Shown here: positions 53,343 to 64,000 of the stretch, in pieces | How positions within the stretch are numbered: position 1 is the stretch's first letter | Layout of the letters: each line of letters begins with the position of its first letter | Assembly: GCA_013368315.1 (NCBI GenBank) | Contig: JAACJM010000007.1 | Location: forward strand, 310,001-374,000 | Origin: Tetrapyrgos nigripes | Taxonomy: Eukaryota > Basidiomycota > Agaricomycetes > Agaricales > Campanellaceae | Length of the DNA stretch: 64,000 bases | Direction: 5' to 3' | Made by a program: the position numbers and the translations under genes | Notes under the pieces: generated by a model | What the model was told of the DNA's origin: nothing | The model's input: only the letters and a program-made list of their open reading frames with translations | Databases searched by the model: none

Positions 53343-56300
53343 TCACCGTCCCATCCAACCCTGCAGCAAGTGAATCACGTCAGTTGAGAGCCCTATCAGA
53401 GAGGGACATGGGAAATTAAATCTTAGGTGCAGTCACTCACCCCATCAACGACGAGAAGTTCTCCACAGACATAATCACTAGCTTTACTCGCCAGAAAGAC
53501 GACCGGTCCGGCAAAATCCTCTGGAGTACCCCAACGACCCGCGGGTATACGGTCGCTGATTTGCTGTAACCGTGTGGGGTTATTGAGGAGCGCAGTGTTC
53601 CTGTAAGAATGAAAAAAGAAATGACGATGAGTACGAACGGATTTAGTACGGTTTAAAACGAGGAGGAAAATGAAATGAAGAGCGTGATAACAATGATAAA
53701 GGGGTGATAGAACATGATAATAATTTAAGGATAGTCGATAATAGAAAAGCCAAGAATGAAGAGCGAAGGAAAAAAAAAAGTGGACGAAAGCTTCAAAATC
53801 TCAGGCCCAACGTCAAAAGGAAACGAAGACACAATAAGTGGCTCCTCCTCGGAGACGTCAATCCAGCCATATACGTGTAGGTCTATGTGCCGGCCTGCGA
53901 TAGAGGAGAGAGCATTCCGAGGGGCTGTGTGCGTGATTGTGGATCTGCAATTGTACAAACCGGGCTCCATCCCTAAAGCCTATCCAACCATATCAGTTAT
54001 ATCATCCTTCCTTTTCTTTCCTCTGCTTCATTGTACTACCCTCCCCTTGGGTCTTTAAAATAAAAATAAAAAAAGTGGAAAGCTGGAAAGCAACCGGAGC
54101 TGAAGAATAGAAAGAACGACGAACGAAAAGAAGGCGACGAAAAGAACAAGAATGAGAACGACAGCGTTGCAATGTTGCTACGAGTAGCTTTGTGGCCTTT
54201 GGCCAGGAACGTCTAGAAAAAATGTACAATGAACACCGGTGAAGAGGTCATCTAAATGAAAGGCTGGGACGGTCCGAGTCCTATCAAGAACCAGAAGGGT
54301 CTAGAACCGAAAGGTCGTGAACATTGTGCGCTCCAAGGTAAAGCACTGACAAGGCTGAAGGAAAACCGACTTTGATAGGGGCAAACGACAATGAAAATGA
54401 CTTCATGATGAGCGAATAAATGACAAGTGAAAGACGAAGAAGCGACAGCCCCAGCGACATCAGAGAAGGTTGGTTCGAAGAACGCGCGCGCGGGTTCCGT
54501 AAAAAGGGGATTTTATCGAGGATCTAGATTAACGAGTGCAGGAAAATGGTGCAGAGGCGCAACAAAAAGAAAGTAAAAAAGGTAGGCTTGATGGGCTTTT
54601 CATCGTACTCAAGGGAGCTCTAGGGCCATCTGCACTGCCCCGTGATGGAGCATTGTATAAGAAAACGAGAGATGGAAAAGTACGACTCAGGGAAAGCAGA
54701 CAAGGAACGAAGTGGTCAAAGTAGTAAAGTCTGCTTTCCTTGCTTAATCGGACAAAAGGCAGTGATTGTAGCCTGTTTCTTCATCCAGGCGGATAAGAAC
54801 ATAATAGAATAAACGATAGAGGGCCAAGAAGAGGGTAGTCGGTGTGATCCACAGCACCATGCCAAAAGACGAATGACAAACGACAGAGAATATTGAGGAA
54901 CAAGTATAACGAAGTCGAGCCTAATGGAAAGGATCAAGGACACAACGTCAACTGGCGGAGTTTTTCTCGCCGTTCAAGTCCAAAAAACTGAAAGATCCTT
55001 TTCGAATCTCATCGGGATTCATAAGGACTCGGACACCTGGACACTCTTCCAAGCTTTGAGTTTGTCGGGTCGGTGCGAGCACGATCATGGAGCTTTATCC
55101 GGTTAGTACAGCGCTCGTCCGACTGTCAAGGCGCCGCGGAGTAGTAGAAAGGTGATCGAGAAACGTCGCTCGCAAGGGCGCGAGTCCCTGTAATCTCCGT
55201 CGTCGTATGCACTGAATGAGCATCTGTGTATCTCGAATCGTACCGTCCATCCGAGTATCAGCTCATTAAACCCTCAATCACGGAAAAAAAGAGCAGGAAG
55301 GAAGGAAGGAAGGAAGGAAGGAAGGAGTAGAGACAGATGCCATCCTCAGAGTTTGATAAAGAAAGAGCACCCAACCCAGGCCCCGGTTGACTGGGTCAAC
55401 GAAGTTGCATGCTAGCAAGCTCGGTCCAACCACTAGGAAGAACCTCGGGGAGGGTAATAGGTTGTCGTCAGAGGTCCCCGTACAATGAATACGTGATACG
55501 GGCAAAAGGTTAAGGCGACAAGCGAAAGGCCAAAGAAAGCGAAAGAAACCAGAAGAACACGAATGACGAAGGTGGCGAGATGAAGCGAGATGATTTGGGA
55601 AAGAGTAAAAATTAGAAACGAAAGCTAAGAAGAGAAGACGATAAAACGGTTAATGGCCGATACGATACCACCCGCGACTAGAATCCAAGTGATATGCCTC
55701 ATTTAGAGGAAGAGAAAAACTCCGTCTCGGACGGAGTACCAAACATAGACCAGGGAGGAAAATCGACGCGTTCAAAAGACTTGTAGAGCCTACAAGGAAC
55801 AAAAAGAAGCAAAGAGAACGTACATATCAGTGGCGATATATCCGGGACAAATACCGTTCACATTGACGTTGTGTTGACTCCACTCATTGCTGAGAGCTTT
55901 GGTAAGTTGACCAACCGCGCCTTTGGACGCCGCATAAGCAGGCACGGTGAATCCACCTTGGAAGGTAAGGAGAGAGCAGAAGTTGATAATTTTGCCTCTC
56001 TTCAAAGGTACCATGTGCCTGCCCGCGGCTTGTGCGAGAAGCCATACTGACTTGAGGTTGACATTGAGGACCTGCAAGAGACAGAAACATTAGCATATAC
56101 CCGCATATATGAGGTCAAGAGGGTACATCATCCCAGTCTGATTCGCTAAATTCCACACAGGGTGCCCTTCGCTGGATACCAGCACAATTGACGAGGATAT
56201 GTATTTGACCGTCCTTGCCTGGCGACCCGCCGGCAGCCTTGGTCTGTAGTGCAAGAGAGAAGATATTTTTGACTGCCTCAAGATCATCAAGGTCGCAATA

Positions 56301-56507
56301 CACGACAGAGATGGTCGTGCCGCTAGCTTTGAGCGTGTTGTGGGTTGAGTCGGACGCGTCTTTGACGTTGGAAGATGGTGGTCGCAAAACAAGGATGATA
56401 TTAGCTCCAGCTGCTGCCAGAGCAAGAGCACAAGCGCGACCGATGCCACGAGAAGCGCCGGTGATGAGGGCGGCCTGACCAGCGAGAGAGAAGAGGTCGA
56501 GGGACAT
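53343..56507 (-). CDS. Short-chain dehydrogenase/reductase, 268 aa
   Basis: A classical SDR that oxidises or reduces a hydroxyl/keto group with NAD(P). Four exons: 56507-56127, 56071-55824, 53600-53441 and 53360-53343, together 807 nt. It starts [30 protein letters not shown]. The dinucleotide-binding TGASRGIG lies near residues 17-24, NCAG near 109 and the Ser of INFCSLLTF near 155. The catalytic Tyr-Lys pair lies in AYAASKGAV near 168-172, and the [13 protein letters not shown] segment near 198 crosses the long intron. The C-terminal [20 protein letters not shown]...VVDGGWMGR is complete. The pattern is closest to 2-deoxy-gluconate 3-dehydrogenase/KduD-like and gluconate 5-dehydrogenase-like SDRs; substrate unproven. 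It lies head-to-head with a polyol-type MDR. Confidence 0.85.
53601..55823 (-). other. 2,223-nt intron inside the SDR gene
   Basis: Donor GATAT|GTACGT (55824/55823) and acceptor CTTACAG|GAAC (53601/53600) join exons 2 and 3 exactly in frame across the conserved ATDMNTALL motif. Other introns assembled here are about 45-120 nt. The intron is purine-rich on the plus strand, has a (GGAA)n run at 55296-55326, and shows no convincing ORF, LTR or terminal repeat. Confidence 0.75.
55296..55326 (+). repeat. (GGAA)n microsatellite
   Basis: About seven to eight perfect copies of GGAA inside the long SDR intron. Confidence 0.9.
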
Positions 56508-56777
56508 TTTTGCGAAAGTCGTAAATCTCGCGTCCCTAAGATCTGCCCTCCGGACCGAATCTCCAGCTGCTCGGACTCTGCCGCACGTGTTCTTTCCACG
56601 CTCACGCGGAAGGAACTGATGGAAAGATTCCGGTTTGAGATGTGAATCTAGAGATCCCTGCCAAATCCGGTCCGGCCTCTCAAGCCCCTGTCATGGGGAG
56701 AATGCGAGACTGCATAAATACCAGAATATTTCAAACCCAAACTCCACCCCGAGTGCCTTCCTCGTCCATCCACTGCC
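56508..56777. promoter_or_regulatory. Shared bidirectional promoter of SDR and MDR genes
   Basis: 270 bp separate the two divergent start codons. The region holds mixed C/T- and CA-rich tracts and no other gene. Co-regulation of the two oxidoreductases is likely from geometry, but no known factor site was identified with confidence. Confidence 0.55.
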
Positions 56778-58248
56778 ATGTCTCCCATTGCCCTACCATC
56801 TCAGACAGCAGCTGTCCTCTACGGCGCCAAAGACCTCCGCATTGAGCAACGTCCGCTTTGGCCGCCCCAACAAGACCAATGCCAGGTCCAGATCGTCTCA
56901 ACCGGCCTCTGTGGCTCGGATTGTAAGTCTCACCGTCTTTTCGAACCACTTTTACAATTTGTCTCATTTTGTTCGGATTGTTTCAGTACACTATTACATG
57001 CTTGGTCGCAACGGAGATTTTGCACTCCAAGCTCCGCTCGTCCTTGGCCACGAAGCTGCAGGTGTCATTACCTCAGTTGGTCCCGGAGTCCTTCAAAAAT
57101 ATCCCCATCTCGTCCCAGGTACACGCGTCGCAGTTGAATGTGGTGTCATGTGTCGCGACTGCAAATACTGTCATTCGGGCCGCTACAACCTCTGCAAAAG
57201 CTTGAGATTCTGTTCTTCCGCAAAAACGTTCCCTCATTTGGATGGAACCCTGCAAGAGAAGATGAACCATCCTGCACATGTTCTCCACCCGTAAGTCAGA
57301 GCTTGTTTCTAATACAGACATTTGCATTGGATTCTCACGTGTTCTTTTACAGTCTTCCAGATACCCTCTCATTCGATCTGGCAGCTCTTGCAGAACCTCT
57401 TTCTGTACTGCTCCACGCAGGTCGCCGCGCTGGTATTGTTCCTCCATCTTCCACACATACCCTCGGCAATCCCTCAGCTCCCATACCCTCATCTTCCTCA
57501 TATACCCCTTCAAATACGATACCCTTCGCTCAGGGAAAAACCGTCCTCGTACTCGGCGTTGGCGCTATAGGCCTACTCGCATGTGCACTCGCAAAAGCTT
57601 ACGGCGCGACACGTGTCTGTGCTATCGACATCAACCAAGACCGTCTCAACTTTGCTCGTAGGGAAGGATTTGCTGAGAGCATCTACTGTCTTCCCCTTCC
57701 CCCGAAATCATCCGCACCCTCAAAAGATGATGCCCTCAAACGTGCAAAGGATAACGCTAACACCGCTCTATCAGCGTTCGAAGAACCCGATGGGTTCGAC
57801 GTCGTTTTTGAGTGTACAGGTGCAGAAGGCTGTATACTCATGAGTGTTTTCGTAAGTATCTCTTTCTAAAGTCTTGATTAATATTGGCGCTGACGCTGTT
57901 TTTCAATTTTCGAAATAGACCGCACTCACCGGTGGAAAAATTACTCTCGTTGGCATGGGCACTTCGACACTCTCAAACTTTCCCCTGGCAGCAGCAGCTC
58001 TGCGTGAAGTAGACCTGATAGGTAGCTTTCGCTATGCAGATACCTATCCTGAAGCTATCCGGCTCCTTGCATCACCCCGTTCCTCCCCTACTTCCGAGAG
58101 CTTTGGCGAAAAGGTCTCTAAATTGGTGTCACACAAATTCAATCTGGCAGATACTCAGAAGGCTTTCGAATTGGTCGCTCGGGGACGAGATGAGCAGGGT
58201 AACATGGTGTTGAAGGTGGTCGTTGGGAACGGAGAGAGCGAATCATAA
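56778..58248 (+). CDS. Zinc-dependent polyol (sorbitol/xylitol-type) dehydrogenase, MDR family
   Basis: Oxidises a polyol to a ketose with NAD(P), in the cytosol. Four exons: 56778-56922, 56987-57290, 57353-57851 and 57919-58248; about 425 residues. The catalytic zinc site is CGSDLHYY (Cys near 46) with GHEAAG (His-Glu near 74-75). The structural zinc lobe is CRDCKYCHSGRYNLC, with all four Cys. DGTLQEKMNHPAHVLHPLPD and AALAEPLSVLLHAGRRAG are the sorbitol/xylitol/L-arabinitol dehydrogenase signature. The Rossmann fold is VLGVGAIGLLACALAKAYGA followed by IDINQDRL. Two inserts lengthen it over the usual 350 residues: a Ser/Pro loop after GRRAG (57440-57530) and a Lys/Asp/Ala loop at 57700-57780. 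The exact substrate cannot be read from sequence. Confidence 0.9.
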
Positions 58249-61200
58249 GTTTTTGACGTCGAGCGGCGATGTGATCTGGCACACTCTCCTATGCATTCTT
58301 TCATTTTTTTCCGGGTTTTACGTTCCATCCATAGAATTTTTTCTTTCTCGCATCATGCTTGCTTTCATCTCATCTCATTCTCCCTCACAATCATGCATCT
58401 CGGACTTGTACATTTGCGCATTTCTCATTTCCTCCACTTTGACACATCGAGTTCTATTACATACTTGCGTCTACGGACCTCTTCCCCTTCTCTCAACTCC
58501 GACCCTTTCCCGTCTTCTTCTCTTTCTTCCCAGAAGACGATCCCCCTCCTCATACCTCAACCTTCCCTTACCTTCAATGCCCGCTCTCACACAGTCACGG
58601 ACTGCTTTTCTTCTTCGCTTTCCGAAAAACGACCGCAAGTTTGAATTTCGCAACTCAAAAATGTACTATGTACTATAGTTGTAACTTAAAAGTCTCTTAT
58701 CGTTTCCGAGCTTACTTACTGCTTGCTACTTGCGATTCACGAGTCATTCCTCTAAATCTCTTCTCATGTACTACTTACGTGCACTCCTCCGAAGCTCAGC
58801 TCCCCAGACTTCTCCTTCTCCTTCATATATTTTTCCGCTACCTACAACTTTCAACTGTACTTACTTACCTCGAGCTTTATAGACTTTAAATTTCTATTGC
58901 ATTCTCATGATTCTGGCTGCGAAATTGCGAGTTTCTTTGTCGACTTTTGGTCGACTTGGTCTAGATTCTATGACCTACCCTCTGCGCATTGCACGAGGCA
59001 ATTGCGCCTCACCCTCCGTACTTATCGCTTTCCGTCAACGGTACTTACTCGATATTTACCAATATCCTAAAGCAACCAAGTGGAACTTGAGTGACTGTTC
59101 AGCATTAGTATTGAAATTGTAATAACTTCATTCGATAGCTCTTGGGTGTCTCCGATTTCAGCACCCCTCTACAGCTTTTTTTCCGCATGCGTCTAGGTGC
59201 AGCGGTACTTATTGGATTCGAACAAATTTCCTAGTTCTACTGGAACTGGCTTGGAGCGTTTAGGGCGTTTCAACAGAAGAAGACAAGCCTAAAGAAACGC
59301 GATGACTCGCGATATTGGCCAGGCTCGAAAAGGCCAATAACTCTAGCCAACTATCAAGTGAGTCAAAAGAATGTATGGAAAGCAAACGGAAATTCAAAGA
59401 TGGAATGTGGTTGCCACCTCACCCCCTTAACTTGAGGGATGCGCATGGTGGCACTGGTCTGGACCCATTTGCTCTCAATCACTCCACTGTGTACCGAACA
59501 GGATGGAGCTCAAGAGTCGAATCTTATTGCGAAATCGATACTGTTTCGGTAGTACATCCGTATGTGCATGTACAAGTAATAATGAGGTGGCGGTAAGTTA
59601 TGTCAAAATTAAAGACGGTCATAGATTGCCTCTGAGTCGACTCGGAAGACTTCCAGTGCTACTCATAGTCATGGGTCAATTTTATGATTGTGTAAGGACC
59701 CCTATGAAGTGTGAGGGCGGTGTAGGTTTGTTGTAAGCAAGTTCAAGCGTAAGTAAACTGGAGTCTTGGAACCTAGAGTCTGAGCCTGAGCGCTGAGCCT
59801 CCAAGTTCACCGCTGTGACTGAATCATATCCACCACTCTTTCTGGCACTATAGATTTTTCTCGATCGAAATAGAATTATCCAGTGTTTGACCAGTATCGT
59901 CTCCCAGGATCGAGTGCCGTACTCCGCTGATATTATCAAGGAATGCTCACCCGTAGGAACGAGAGTGAACAGTCGAACTTGGTCTGCCAGTGGCGCTACG
60001 TGTCAGAATCAGTGAGAACCTACATGATTCCAAAGTGATATGGTCCGTATTTATGGGGCTGAAAACAACTTGCAATCCCGGGGCCCTGAAGCATCCATCG
60101 ACGGCGATCTACAATATCAATGCTTAGCCTTATGAGAATTCCAAGAAGGCACTCACCCTTTAAGAACTCTGAGCTACTCCGTTCGATCATGCGCGCCCGA
60201 AAGGGACCTATCACTCTCAGGCTCTGAAGAAAGCTCCGCCAGTAAGTGTGCAAAAAGTATACCTAATAAGGCCCAATGTGACCTTCTAAATTCGAACGGA
60301 TCCTTACATGTGAGGGTCTCTGAGAGCAAAAAGCACGCGGACATGCGAACATCTGTTGCTCGGGCTTCGCACTAAGTGCTATTTACAACGATGAGAGATG
60401 TGAGATAATAGAAGAGTAGATACTTCAAGTTACCGACAAGTTGGCCTTTCTGCTTTGTGGCCCTGTCCGAAATATTCTAGTTCGGGAAAATAAAGACCGA
60501 TAGAGGATGACTGGAGCCTAACTCGTAGAATCAGCCTATAACGATCCTGAACGGTTGGAAGAGTGAGAAGTCACTTCGCATCCGAGAGAGTGGACTATCG
60601 AGGGAACGAAATAGAGCCACCTGACAAGTGCTTGGTTTGAGAGGGAACAAGTCTTTGAGTTACGTTGGCGATCAGAAGAACACATTCATCCTCAAGGATC
60701 TTGAGACTTTCAGTCATTTACTTGAGTTATTGGTGCCAGAGACTCGCAGCAAGATACCAAAAGCAATGGGTCGTGCCACAATTCTAGTGCGGCAATAACC
60801 GCTAACAGAGAAGATCGAAATCATTAGTACCTATGTTCTCCTAGGATTCCAGACCATATTTTTTCCATGAAAAATGCGCAAGTTGGCTGAATCGAGCTGG
60901 AAGATGTCAAATGCTCTGTGCTCTGTCTCAATAGGTAACTAAGAGCAAGATTGCAGGCGGATATTATACACTGGCATTGGTCCAAAACCATATGATACGA
61001 GCGAAGACCGGGCCCTGCAATCGTCAGAACGCTCAATTCCGGTTGGTTGTGCAATGTGCATACTCTGCAACTTTCTCCGGCCAAGCCTTCTTTGCAGACA
61101 TTCTCCGAAGTAAGCAGTAAGTTCAGAAAAGCTCCAGAGATATGTCATAGGGAAGACTTGCGTCAATTCACCACCTTGGGACCCTATATTTGAATCCAGA

Positions 61201-62944
61201 TCGAAGTCGTAGAGCTCGGGGCCTTTACTTTTGACATTAATATTGAGAAAGCTCCCTTTGATAGCCAGGTACATCAGCCAGGTACATCGTCCCGTCCTCC
61301 GTATCCTAAAGAAAGATGCACAATTGGCCGCCCACGCGAAAGCTTGATAGCATTTAAGGGTGCGTGTAAACGATATTACTATCGTCGAAAATAGCCTCCT
61401 TGACATATCAGGACATCGTTCAGAAGAATGGGAGGGCTTTAGGAGGACCTACAAGGTATTTTCATGATATCAACGACAGCGTGCTATCATTGACTTGAGT
61501 AGGTGGAGCAGCTGGCGTCGTACATGTTGAGTGCCCTGTGATAGATAGCAAGAAGATGTACCGATCCGCCGGCCCGCACTGGTTTTAGCGAGAATCTGAG
61601 GGCACGATAGCTACGAGCAAAACAATTACCGAAGACGAACAGATACTACCAGATATAATAACACCGTGACGGATGGACTTCATGGAAGGAGAAAGATCCC
61701 ATCAAGATAGTACCAAGAAAGCGATGATCTGGAGAACTCGATAAGTCAAGAAGTAGTGATCAACGGCAAAGTTGGGTGAATTTCGGGACTGTATATTTGA
61801 AAAAATACCTGTAAACAAGCAACATGCACTTCCTTTACTTCACTATTAAGGACCTGTCAGTTTCGAAGAGACGTCGTGCGGCTATAGAGAGTAATCAGGG
61901 TGACGAAAAGAAAAACATACTCCGCGACTATCATGCAGGTTTCACTGAGGTATCATTCGCGGAAACGACCTTGCGGATTTGGCGGAGAACTTTGACAAGA
62001 CCGATGTCGTGAAGACTGAATACAGATCTGCAGATTGACCTTGAAAGCAGTCACGGCAAGTCTGGAGAACGCCCTGCCGTGAGGATGACCCCAAAGCTTG
62101 TTAAAAACATTTGTTCTCTTCAGTGACCAGTTCTTCCCCTGAAACGAAGGAAGCTAAAAAAAGGGACGTTCTCATGTAACATATGATGAGCAATTGTGGA
62201 CAATATGGCCATAGGACAGCAAGTTCCAGTCAGAAAATCGGACAGCGCGTCGTGTAACCTCATTCTGTACCGCACCAGGTGATTGAGAGGTCTACATGGA
62301 TTCGTGGAAATTTTAATCAGCTGGGCAGTCTGGCCATTCTAACCCGTGTCATTTGGGCTGATAGATGAGAAGCTGAGAGGATGTTCACCATTGAGCAACA
62401 AAAGTTAGGTAGCTTCTGAGGCCGGCGAACAGGCTGAAACTCGACAGCGAGTCAAGACTGTAACGCAAGATTGCTAAGGAGGTAGCACCATCTCTACGAG
62501 CTACACATATAGATGGAAGAAACCCGTAGAAGAAAACGGGCTATGAGAGGCCAACACGGCTGTAAACTGGTATTACTGCTCACCCATTCGATATGGGTAA
62601 GTTCGCCATACAGTTGAGTATCAACAGGGGTCAGTTAAACTTCTTTCAGCATGCCTTGATGCACATTATCCGTGGGAGGTTCAAGAGCAGAGATTTGGTG
62701 ATTAAGAGGGGTGGAATGCAGGGTTAATATGCGGTGAAGGGGCTGCCCATGTTGATCGCAGGTTGCGTCATAATAGAGATATGAATTTCATCAGAGTGTG
62801 ACAGGGTCCAAAAGGAAAAATATCAACGAAAGAGTCCCAGAAAAGCTTCACCAAGATAGTCATTTCATGAGCAAATGATGGCAAGAGAACAAGTCGCTCA
62901 GCGTGACTGTGTTGTTGGGCCTTATGCTTTGACGGTGACAGGCC
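58249..62944. other. 4.7-kb gene-poor region
   Basis: No intact gene. 58260-58900 is pyrimidine-rich with many TTC/CTC words and is likely 3' UTR or spacer. A 155-codon minus ORF at 60939-61406 is the longest frame but has no motif. A 14-bp direct repeat (GCCAGGTACATC...) occurs at 61264-61288. 62700-62944 is the promoter side of Dus4. Confidence 0.5.
60939..61406 (-). CDS. Doubtful 155-aa ORF
   Basis: An ATG-to-stop frame of 155 codons in a gene-poor stretch. It contains a protein-like piece (FLNINVKSKGPELYDFDLD, MTYLWSFSELTAYFG) but also Arg/Cys-rich parts typical of chance frames. No splice-site support and no family recognised. Confidence 0.2.
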   Translation of the reverse strand: MSRRLFSTIVISFTRTLKCYQAFAWAANCASFFRIRRTGRCTWLMYLAIKGSFLNINVKSKGPELYDFDLDSNIGSQGGELTQVFPMTYLWSFSELTAYFGECLQRRLGRRKLQSMHIAQPTGIERSDDCRARSSLVSYGFGPMPVYNIRLQSCS

Positions 62945-64000
62945 ATGGTTCCCAATCTCTCTTTCATCTCTGCGCCAATGGTTAACCAGTCCGACCTTCC
63001 ATTTCGTGTTCTGACCAGAAGATACGGGGCTACCTTGGCGTATACTCAAATGCTCCTCCCAGAAAAACTCATCTGCGACCAAGAGTATCTCGAATTTCAT
63101 CGACGTGATTTGACAACCAGAATCGACGGTTTAGAGAGCCCAGTGGTGGTACAACTTTGTGGAAATGATGCAGAAACGATAGTGCAAGCAGGGAAAAAGC
63201 TGCAAGACTGCTGCGATGGAATCGGTGATGTCTCTCAGAATCGTCCCGACCTAAGTCACTGATTGTTTCAAAAAAGTTGTATAGACCTCAACTTGGGTTG
63301 TCCACAGGAGGCTGCTAGGGACGGCCACTTCGGGGCGTATCTGTTAGGCCAAAAAGATTGGCCATTAGTTGAAGGAATTGGTTAGTCTCGTCTCGGCCGT
63401 TTTTCCTGCAACAAAAGCTGACTCTCCACCAGTTTCTGCGATGTCTTCTTCATTCACTGTTCCGGTGTCAACTAAAATCCGACTCTGTCAACCTCAGCAC
63501 AAGACCCTGGAGTTCGCGGAACGACTAGAAGCCAGCGGTTCTTCCTGGATCACTCTCCATGCCCGTACTGTATCTGCCCGCCGACGAAGGCAAGGAGCAG
63601 CCGACCTTTCAGAAGTAAAGAGGCTGAAAGATTCTGATAAACTACACGTCCCAGTCATCAGCAACGGGAATGTGCGCGTATACACCGATCTTACGCAAAA
63701 TCTCGAGTATACCGGTGCAGATGGACTTATGGTTGGAGAGACGTTACTGGGAAATCCATGGTCAGTCCACATATCCCGAAGTCTACGCTATGGTACCCTC
63801 GCTGATTCTAGGTACCTCATCCAGCATATTCTCAAACACCGTTCCTGATCCCGTCACCATCTCACTCGAGTATCTCGACCTATGCCGGACTTACACAGAT
63901 ACCGCCTCTGTTCCATCCGTCAAAACACATGTGCGCCACATCGTCGATTTTCAACGGTACGCAATGTTCTCTTTTCCAGTTCCATTTTACTTTCAAATTA
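62945..64000 (+). CDS. DUS4: tRNA-dihydrouridine synthase, Dus4-like (3' end outside window)
   Basis: Flavin enzyme reducing uridines at positions 20a/20b of the tRNA D-loop. Exons seen: 62945-63224, 63285-63380, 63433-63760 and 63825-63956, then a donor (CG|gtacgc) and the window edge. Family motifs in order: FISAPMVNQSDLPFR (FMN site), YTQMLLPEKLI, VVQLCGND, DLNLGCPQEAARDGHFGAYLL (catalytic Cys), STKIRLC, ITLHART, VPVISNGNV, GLMVGETLLGNP and SLEYLDLCRTY. The fourth exon must start at 63825 (CATCCAG acceptor) to keep NPCIFSNTVPDPVTISLEY. The start ATG at 62945 directly precedes the FMN motif, as in other Dus4 proteins. Confidence 0.9.

Noticed and set aside
53601..55823. Small genes within the long SDR intron (three minus ORFs of about 75 codons each)
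   Set aside because: No motif, start context or splice support. The pyrimidine bias of the minus strand explains the open frames.

Overview
The window is nuclear DNA of a filamentous basidiomycete fungus, most likely an Agaricomycete. The genes are broken by many short introns (about 45-70 nt, GT-AG with occasional GC-AG). Most encode eukaryotic housekeeping proteins: coatomer alpha, a TFIIIC subunit, UTP6, and a Dus4-type tRNA dihydrouridine synthase. The rest are fungal families such as a WW-domain membrane protein, a HET-domain protein, F-box/LRR proteins and an ABCC transporter. No species can be named from the sequence alone.

Layout. 1-9296 is a nest of LTR retrotransposons. A complete element (161-9125, 743/755-bp LTRs, 5-bp target duplication ACATA) sits inside an older LTR of the same family. 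It has no recognisable pol. On the minus strand it holds a decayed gag-like frame, and on the plus strand (antisense) a decayed intron-containing accessory gene with paired Cys knuckles. 9297-10687 is a zone of GGACGCA-type repeats with a 23-bp-arm foldback. 10688-25345 is gene-dense: a small unknown protein, a WW-domain membrane protein, coatomer alpha, a secreted protein of unknown function, a small basic and probably mitochondrial protein, and an F-box protein. 25701-30589 has a pseudogene with acidic repeats, a shortened UTP6, a HET-domain protein and an LRR-like remnant. 30590-46163 carries a TFIIIC subunit, a CDF metal transporter, a single-pass membrane protein and a full-size ABCC transporter. 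46164-53342 is a roughly 7-kb stretch with only one decayed reading frame. 53343-58248 holds a divergent pair of sugar/polyol-type oxidoreductases (SDR and zinc MDR) sharing a 270-bp promoter. The SDR is split by a 2.2-kb intron, far longer than any other here. 58249-62944 is another gene-poor stretch, and 62945 to the right edge is Dus4, which runs off the window.

The genes do not form one pathway. The best local functional unit is the SDR/MDR pair, which may act together in polyol or sugar-acid oxidation. The most unusual structures are the nested retroelement with an antisense accessory gene, the 2.2-kb SDR intron, two to three GC-AG introns, two apparent 7-nt micro-exons, and a UTP6 that ends far short of its family length. 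Exon boundaries were worked out by hand from splice motifs, frame continuity and recalled family sequence, so individual junctions may be off by a few bases.
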